The position numbers and the translations under genes were made by a program. A DNA stretch of 64,000 nt, taken from contig NZ_CAMPHV010000020.1 of assembly GCF_946886105.1 (NCBI RefSeq), positions 1 to 64,000 of the forward strand, in the 5' to 3' direction. Below the pieces are notes generated by a model that made no database searches, was not told the origin of the DNA, and saw nothing but the letters and a program-made list of their open reading frames with translations. Shown here piece by piece: positions 59,408 through 64,000 of this stretch (positions within the stretch are counted from its first letter, which is position 1; each line of letters starts with the position of its first letter). This DNA is from an uncultured Pseudomonas sp. GTDB taxonomy: Bacteria > Pseudomonadota > Gammaproteobacteria > Pseudomonadales > Pseudomonadaceae.

Positions 59408-60295
59408 TCAGCTTGCGAAATACGGCTCCTCCAGCCCGCCGACGCCGGGCGTCAGGGCGAACACACCGCCAGCCAGGGGCTGATCGCTGAGGTCGTCGGC
59501 GGGGCGGATCGAGGTGACGTAAAGGGTGTCCAGGTTGCGACCGCCGAAGGCGCACATGGTCGGCTTCTTCACCGGTACGGCGAGGGAGCGGTCGAGCTTG
59601 CCGGCCGGAGTGAAACGATGGATCAGGCCGGCGTCGTTGCCACAGATCCAATAGCAACCCTCGGCATCCACCGCCGCGCCGTCGGGTCGGCCGGGGTAGC
59701 CCTGCATATCGACGAACAATCGGCGGTTGTAGGGGACGCCGCTATCGATGTCGTAATCGAAGGCCCAGATCGCTTGTACCGAGGGGTGCGAATCGGACAG
59801 GTACAGGGTTGTGCCGTCGGGGCTGAAGGCCAGGCCGTTGGGCACGATAAAACCGCTGAGCCGGGCAGTCAGCGGCTCGTTCTGCCCGGCCTGATACCGG
59901 TACATCGCGCCAACCGCCGAGCCTGCCGCCATGTCCATCAGCATGCTGCCGACCCAGAAGCGGCCCTGGCGGTCGCAGCGACCGTCGTTGAAGCGCATGC
60001 CGGGCAGGGCGTGTTCGACGCCGCTGAGTTGAGTGCTGACCAGGCTGCCGTCGCTATTGGCGTGCAGATGAAACAGGCCGCTCTGCATCCCGGCGATCCA
60101 ACTGCCGTCGCGTTGGCGGGCGATGCAGGCGAGCATCTCGCCGGCCTCCCAGCTCTGCAGGCTATGGTCCAGCGCGCTCCAGCGCTGCAGGCGCTTGGCC
60201 GGAATATCGACCCAGTACAGGGCCTGTTCCGGAGCGCTCCATACCGGGCTTTCGCCGGTGGCATTGCGTGCGTCGAGAATCAATTCAGCGTGCAT
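59408..60295 (-). CDS. SMP-30/gluconolactonase-family lactonase
   Basis: 295 residues, six-bladed propeller with metal-site residues in ATGESPVWSAPEQALYWVD (Glu), FNDGRCDRQGRFWVGSM, IVPNGLAFSPDGTTLYLSDS (Asn/Asp) and GRPDGAAVDAEGCYWI. Beside Udh it most likely hydrolyses the aldarolactones that Udh makes, to galactarate or glucarate (UxuL-like). 42 bp after the udh stop. Confidence 0.92.
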   Translation of the reverse strand: MHAELILDARNATGESPVWSAPEQALYWVDIPAKRLQRWSALDHSLQSWEAGEMLACIARQRDGSWIAGMQSGLFHLHANSDGSLVSTQLSGVEHALPGMRFNDGRCDRQGRFWVGSMLMDMAAGSAVGAMYRYQAGQNEPLTARLSGFIVPNGLAFSPDGTTLYLSDSHPSVQAIWAFDYDIDSGVPYNRRLFVDMQGYPGRPDGAAVDAEGCYWICGNDAGLIHRFTPAGKLDRSLAVPVKKPTMCAFGGRNLDTLYVTSIRPADDLSDQPLAGGVFALTPGVGGLEEPYFAS

Positions 60296-60337
60296 GGCAT
60301 GCTCTTATCGTTCTGGTTAGCAGTTGGGTTCTGTCGC

Positions 60338-61198
60338 TCAGTCGTCGCCGAACGGGCCGGCGGCAACGAAGGCGCCGCCCTGGTAGACCATCGCCGGGTC
60401 GTCGGCCGCCGGCATGGGCTGGGCTTCGACCCGTTCGCGGAATTGCTCGGAGCTGTCCTGCGGCTGGTAACCGAGGTGCGCGGCGAGGTGGTTGTCCCAC
60501 CAGACCTCGTGGTTGTCCGACACGCCGTAGACCACTGTGTGGCCGACATTCGGCGTATAGAGCGCACGCTCGATCAGCTGAGTCAGGTCGCGGTAGCTCA
60601 GCCAGGTGCTGAGCATTCGGCGGTTCTGCGGCTCGGTGAAGGAGGAGCCGATGCGGATGCTCACGGTCTCGATGCCATAGCGGTCGAAGTAAAAACTGGC
60701 CATGTCCTCGCCGTAGGACTTCGACAGACCGTAATAGCTGTCCGGGCGGCGCGGGGAGTTGGCGTCGATGGTTTCGCTCTGCTTATAGAAGCCGATCACA
60801 TGGTTGGAGCTGGCGAAGATCACCCGCTTGACGCCATGCCGGCGCGCCGCCTCGTAGATATGGAACACGCCGCAGATATTGGCGCCGAGAATCTCCTCGA
60901 ACGGCCGCTCGACCGACACCCCGCCGAAATGCAGGATGGCGTCGACGCCTTCGACCAGTTGATGCACCGCAGTTTTGTCGGCCAGATCGCAGACTCGTAC
61001 TTCCTCATGCTCACCGCTGGCCGGTGCCATTTCGGCGATATCGGAAAGCCGCAGGACCTTGGCGTAAGGTCGCAGGCTTTCCCGCAAGACCTTGCCCAGG
61101 CCACCTGCCGCGCCGGTAAGCAGCAGGCGATTGAAGGGCGCTTGGGTAGTTGATGTCGTCGTCATCGCAGGGCTCTGCTCGTTGTTATTGGATGTCAT
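60338..61198 (-). CDS. udh: uronate dehydrogenase
   Basis: 286 residues. NAD-dependent oxidation of D-galacturonate or D-glucuronate to aldaro-lactones. Rossmann start RLLLTGAAGGLGKVLRESL, catalytic YYGLSKSYGED (Tyr, Lys), FASSNHVIGFY and IRIGSSFTEPQN match the Pseudomonas enzymes; the C-term MVYQGGAFVAAGPF is characteristic. An in-frame ATG at 61165 (MTTTSTTQAPFNRLLL) is an alternative start with similar support. Operator site B lies directly upstream. Confidence 0.94.
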   Translation of the reverse strand: MTSNNNEQSPAMTTTSTTQAPFNRLLLTGAAGGLGKVLRESLRPYAKVLRLSDIAEMAPASGEHEEVRVCDLADKTAVHQLVEGVDAILHFGGVSVERPFEEILGANICGVFHIYEAARRHGVKRVIFASSNHVIGFYKQSETIDANSPRRPDSYYGLSKSYGEDMASFYFDRYGIETVSIRIGSSFTEPQNRRMLSTWLSYRDLTQLIERALYTPNVGHTVVYGVSDNHEVWWDNHLAAHLGYQPQDSSEQFRERVEAQPMPAADDPAMVYQGGAFVAAGPFGDD

Positions 61199-61200
61199 CT

Positions 61201-61213
61201 GTTGTCGTATGAC
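61201..61213. promoter_or_regulatory. uronate-regulon operator, site B
   Basis: GTTGT-CGT-ATGAC, 2 bp before the udh ATG at 61198. Occupancy would block the udh operon. Confidence 0.75.
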
Positions 61214-61454
61214 TTGCGGCGATTATCAACATCGATGGTCGCCCTTGTCAACGCGACTAAGGTGGAAATATGCGTTCTATTTACTGCCGACAGCCGCTGG
61301 CGATGGGCGGAATAACTGTGCCCTATACATGCTTATACGGCGCCATGATGGCTCTGCTACGCAGGTTTCAGCCGGATTGCCGGCGACCTTGGCTGCGCAC
61401 TGAATAGATTTTGGCTTGGACTGCCGTCGCATTATGTCGGTTCTGAAATGCGTT

Positions 61455-61467
61455 GTTGTACGACAAC
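61455..61467. promoter_or_regulatory. uronate-regulon operator, site C
   Basis: GTTGT-ACG-ACAAC, the only copy with perfect inverted arms. The following ATATCTC is shared (GTATCTC) with site E. The 810-bp gap 61199-62008 holds no gene I can support. Confidence 0.8.
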
Positions 61468-61711
61468 ATATCTCGTGAGCTGGTCGCCTGGGTGCTTGCG
61501 CAGGCCGCAAAGGTAGGGTGGCGCGGGGCCGCCTAGGCTGCGCGCACCGAAAATCTATGCCGAAGCTGGTGCGTGGTCGGGCAGGGCAGGCACCAGTGTC
61601 GAGGGCGTACGGGTTGTGTCCAGGGCCAGGGCATGGCAAAGGCATCGGTGCCGGTGATGTCGTGATCATGGCAGGGCCTGCTTGGGTCGTTATTTTTATT
61701 TATCATCATGC

Positions 61712-61724
61712 GTTATCGTACGAC
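61712..61724. promoter_or_regulatory. uronate-regulon operator, site D
   Basis: GTTAT-CGT-ACGAC in an AT-rich stretch (TTATTTTTATTTATCATCATGC precedes it in part), about 250 bp from site C and 223 bp from site E. Confidence 0.7.
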
Positions 61725-61934
61725 TATGGTCGGATTATCATCAGCCCTGAACGATCTCGTCAACGATCCTTTCCCCTTTGATTGCTGAGCGGTCGTACCG
61801 CTCTAAGGTCGAAGCATCGGCATGCTGGCGGCTACTGCTACTGGCAAAACGCCTACTGGTGAGTGCCGAGACAAGGGGCGCGACTAAGGGTGGGTGAGCC
61901 AGCGATGACGAAAAAAGACTTGGTTTTATATTTA

Positions 61935-61947
61935 GTTGTACGATAAC
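61935..61947. promoter_or_regulatory. uronate-regulon operator, site E
   Basis: GTTGT-ACG-ATAAC, 61 bp before the kdgD ATG, in position to cover its promoter or start of transcription. Confidence 0.78.
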
Positions 61948-62008
61948 GTATCTCTACGGCTGCGGCTGACGCTTTCCCTCACAACTCGCCTTACAGGGTG
62001 TTCGAATA

Positions 62009-62920
62009 ATGAATCCACAAGAACTGAAGTCCATCCTCTCTTCCGGTCTGCTGTCTTTCCCTATTACCGACTTCGATGCTGCCGGCGATTTCCGCGCCGA
62101 TACCTATGCGCGCCGTCTGGAATGGCTGGCCCCCTATGGTGCTTCGGCGCTGTTCGCTGCCGGTGGCACCGGCGAATTCTTCTCGCTGACCGGTAAAGAG
62201 TATTCGGCGGTGATCAAGACCGCGGTCGACACCTGCGCCGGCAGCGTGCCGATCCTCGCCGGTGTTGGCGGGCCGACCCGCCAGGCCATCGAAATGGCTC
62301 AGGAAGCCGAGCGCCTGGGCGCCAAAGGCTTGCTGCTGCTGCCGCATTACCTGACCGAAGCCAGCCAGGAGGGCGTCGCCGCCCACGTCGAGCAGGTCTG
62401 CAAGTCGGTGAAGATCGGCGTGGTGGTCTATAACCGCAACGTCTGCCGCCTGACCGCGCCGCTGCTCGAGCAGCTGGCCGAACGCTGCCCGAACCTGATC
62501 GGCTACAAGGACGGCTTGGGCGATATCGAATTGATGGTGTCGATCCGCCGCCGCCTCGGTGAGCGCTTCAGCTACCTCGGCGGCCTGCCCACCGCGGAAG
62601 TCTACGCCGCGGCTTACAAGGCCCTGGGCGTGCCGGTGTATTCCTCGGCGGTGTTCAATTTCATCCCGAAAACCGCGATGGATTTCTATCACGCCATCGC
62701 CCGCGACGATCACCAAACCGTCGGCAAGATCATCGACGACTTCTTCCTGCCGTACCTGGACATCCGCAACCGCTGCAAGGGTTACGCGGTGAGCATCGTC
62801 AAGACCGGCGCGAAGATTTCCGGCTACGACGGCGGCCCGGTGCGTGCGCCGCTGACCGACCTGAAAGCCGATGAGTACGAAATGCTCGCGGCGCTGATTG
62901 AAGCTCAGGGCGCGCAATAA
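62009..62920 (+). CDS. kdgD: 5-dehydro-4-deoxyglucarate dehydratase
   Basis: 303 residues, class I aldolase fold (DHDPS family). Converts 5-keto-4-deoxyglucarate to 2-oxoglutarate semialdehyde, water and CO2. Signature [30 protein letters not shown], and Schiff-base Lys in [28 protein letters not shown] follows. Divergent from udh; operator E precedes it. Its substrate needs a galactarate/glucarate dehydratase that is not in the window. Confidence 0.95.
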   Translation: MNPQELKSILSSGLLSFPITDFDAAGDFRADTYARRLEWLAPYGASALFAAGGTGEFFSLTGKEYSAVIKTAVDTCAGSVPILAGVGGPTRQAIEMAQEAERLGAKGLLLLPHYLTEASQEGVAAHVEQVCKSVKIGVVVYNRNVCRLTAPLLEQLAERCPNLIGYKDGLGDIELMVSIRRRLGERFSYLGGLPTAEVYAAAYKALGVPVYSSAVFNFIPKTAMDFYHAIARDDHQTVGKIIDDFFLPYLDIRNRCKGYAVSIVKTGAKISGYDGGPVRAPLTDLKADEYEMLAALIEAQGAQ

Positions 62921-62944
62921 CAGTCGAACGTGGCAGGGCCAAGC

Positions 62945-63016
62945 GTAGGGTGCGCCCTGCGCACCAGCCGTTCACCGCCATTGGTGCAACGCCTGGGCGG
63001 CCCTGCGACACCCTAC
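62945..63016. repeat. GTAGGGTGCGC-type palindromic repeat
   Basis: GTAGGGTGCGCCCTGCGCACC at the left and CCCTGCGACACCCTAC at the right, an imperfect inverted repeat of about 72 bp between kdgD and the dehydrogenase gene. Related in design, but not in sequence, to the elements at 17.8 and 37.2 kb. Confidence 0.75.
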
Positions 63017-63044
63017 ACATAGCCATACATAGCTAGGAGGGATC

Positions 63045-64000
63045 ATGAGCAAGCGTTATGACAACTACATCGGCGGCCAATGGGTCGCTGGTGCCAGCTA
63101 CAGCAACAACATCAACCCGTCGGACCTGTCCGATGTGATCGGTGAATACGCCCAGGCCGACGCCGCTCAGGTCGAGCAGGCCGTCGCCGCTGCCCGCGCC
63201 GCGTTCCCGGCCTGGTCGACCTCCGGCATCCAGGCGCGCAGCGACGCGCTGGACAAGGTCGGCAGCGAAATTCTCGCCCGTCGCGAAGAACTCGGTGCCT
63301 TACTCGCCCGCGAGGAGGGCAAGACCCTGCCCGAAGCCATCGGCGAAGCGACCCGCGCCGGCAACATCTTCAAGTTCTTCGCCGGCGAATGCCTGCGTCA
63401 GGCCGGCGAAGTGTTGGCCTCGGTGCGCCCCGGCGTGTCGGTGGAAGTCACCCGCGAACCGCTCGGCGTGGTCGGCCTGATCACCCCGTGGAACTTCCCC
63501 ATCGCGATTCCCGCGTGGAAGGTCGCTCCGGCCCTGGCCTACGGCAACTGCGTGGTGCTCAAACCGGCCGACCTGGTGCCGGGCTGCGCCTGGGCCATCG
63601 CCGAAATCATCTCCCGTGCCGGCTTCCCGGCCGGGGTGTTCAACCTGGTGATGGGCAGCGGCCGGGTGGTCGGTGAAACCCTCGTCCAGCACAAGCAGGT
63701 CGACGGCATCAGCTTTACCGGCTCGGTCGGCGTCGGCCGCAGCATCGCCGGCACCTGTGTGGCGCGCCAGGCCAAGGTGCAGCTGGAGATGGGCGGCAAA
63801 AACCCGCAGATCATCCTCGACGACGCCGATTTGAAGACCGCGGTCGAGCTGTCGGTGCAGAGCGCCTTCTACTCCACCGGCCAGCGTTGCACCGCCTCCA
63901 GCCGCTTGATCGTCACCGCCGGCATTTACGACCAATTCGTTGCGGCCATGGCCGAGCGGATCAAGTCGATCACCGTCGGCAATGCCCTGGAAAAAGGCGT
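63045..64000 (+). CDS. aldehyde dehydrogenase, probable 2-oxoglutarate semialdehyde dehydrogenase (3' end outside window)
   Basis: 318 residues visible from MSKRYDNYIGGQWVAG, with AGGAGG before the ATG. NAD(P)-binding region GLITPWNFPIAIPAWKVAPAL, FTGSVGVGRSIA, general base Glu in LEMGGKNPQII and catalytic Cys in TGQRCTASSRL. The position after kdgD argues for oxidation of 2-oxoglutarate semialdehyde to 2-oxoglutarate, the last step of the uronate oxidative route. Truncated by the window end. Confidence 0.92.
   Translation, partial: MSKRYDNYIGGQWVAGASYSNNINPSDLSDVIGEYAQADAAQVEQAVAAARAAFPAWSTSGIQARSDALDKVGSEILARREELGALLAREEGKTLPEAIGEATRAGNIFKFFAGECLRQAGEVLASVRPGVSVEVTREPLGVVGLITPWNFPIAIPAWKVAPALAYGNCVVLKPADLVPGCAWAIAEIISRAGFPAGVFNLVMGSGRVVGETLVQHKQVDGISFTGSVGVGRSIAGTCVARQAKVQLEMGGKNPQIILDDADLKTAVELSVQSAFYSTGQRCTASSRLIVTAGIYDQFVAAMAERIKSITVGNALEKG

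Overview
The window reads as a chromosomal stretch of a GC-rich gammaproteobacterium of the Pseudomonas group. MvaT, a PagL lipid A deacylase, a PctA-type amino-acid chemoreceptor and a uronate dehydrogenase typical of fluorescent pseudomonads all point that way. So does the order ispE-lolB-TPR-hemA-prfA-prmC-moeB-murI-pagL, and later epimerase-hemH-MFS, uraA-upp, hpt and sbcB-mvaT-purU. As I recall it, this follows Pseudomonas gene order, with accessory modules inserted. No rRNA, phage, CRISPR array or transposase is visible.

Layout. 1-9.1 kb: partial tRNA-Gln, an isoprenoid/outer-membrane lipoprotein operon (ispE, lolB, TPR lipoprotein) divergent from hemA-prfA-prmC-moeB-murI, then pagL. 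9.3-17.7 kb: an RNA-repair island. A sigma54-type promoter faces an RtcR activator gene across an AT-rich gap and would drive a leader of about 500 nt, then slipin, zinc-ribbon protein, rtcB, HEAT-repeat protein, RlaP-type nucleotidyltransferase and rtcA. The leader holds two perfectly abutting 72-nt tRNA-shaped RNAs whose anticodon arm is replaced by a tetraloop hairpin. This is the most unusual object in the window. 18-27.6 kb: an eight-gene overlapping operon (desulfurase-like DUF523/DUF1722, photolyase, NTF2-like, SDR, FAD amine oxidase-like, DUF1365, Cfa-like methyltransferase, DUF2878) behind a promoter studded with TTGTACA repeats, which resembles light or singlet-oxygen regulons. Next to it are a Trp-rich protein and a renalase-like oxidoreductase.

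28-37.1 kb: epimerase, hemH, MFS transporter, uracil/hypoxanthine salvage (uraA, upp, hpt), cupin, SulP transporter. 37.4-45.3 kb: a six-gene MoxR/DUF58/DUF4129/SpoIIM/RDD operon and a membrane protein. 45.4-53.4 kb: sbcB, mvaT, purU, CBS protein, amino-acid chemoreceptor, HerA-like ATPase. 53.7-64 kb: a hexuronate oxidation cluster: mutarotase, GntR/FadR-type regulator, EamA exporter, TRAP transporter, SMP-30 lactonase, Udh, KdgD and a semialdehyde dehydrogenase cut by the window edge. Five copies of a 13-bp palindrome (GTYRTNNNAYRAC) tie the two operons and the regulator together. The aldarate dehydratase step is not in the window.

Several short palindromic repeat families (GTAGCCCGGATG-type REPs, a GTAGGnTGGGTTAG element, a 163-bp MITE-like element) fill the intergenic gaps, and several supply the stop codons of the genes beside them.
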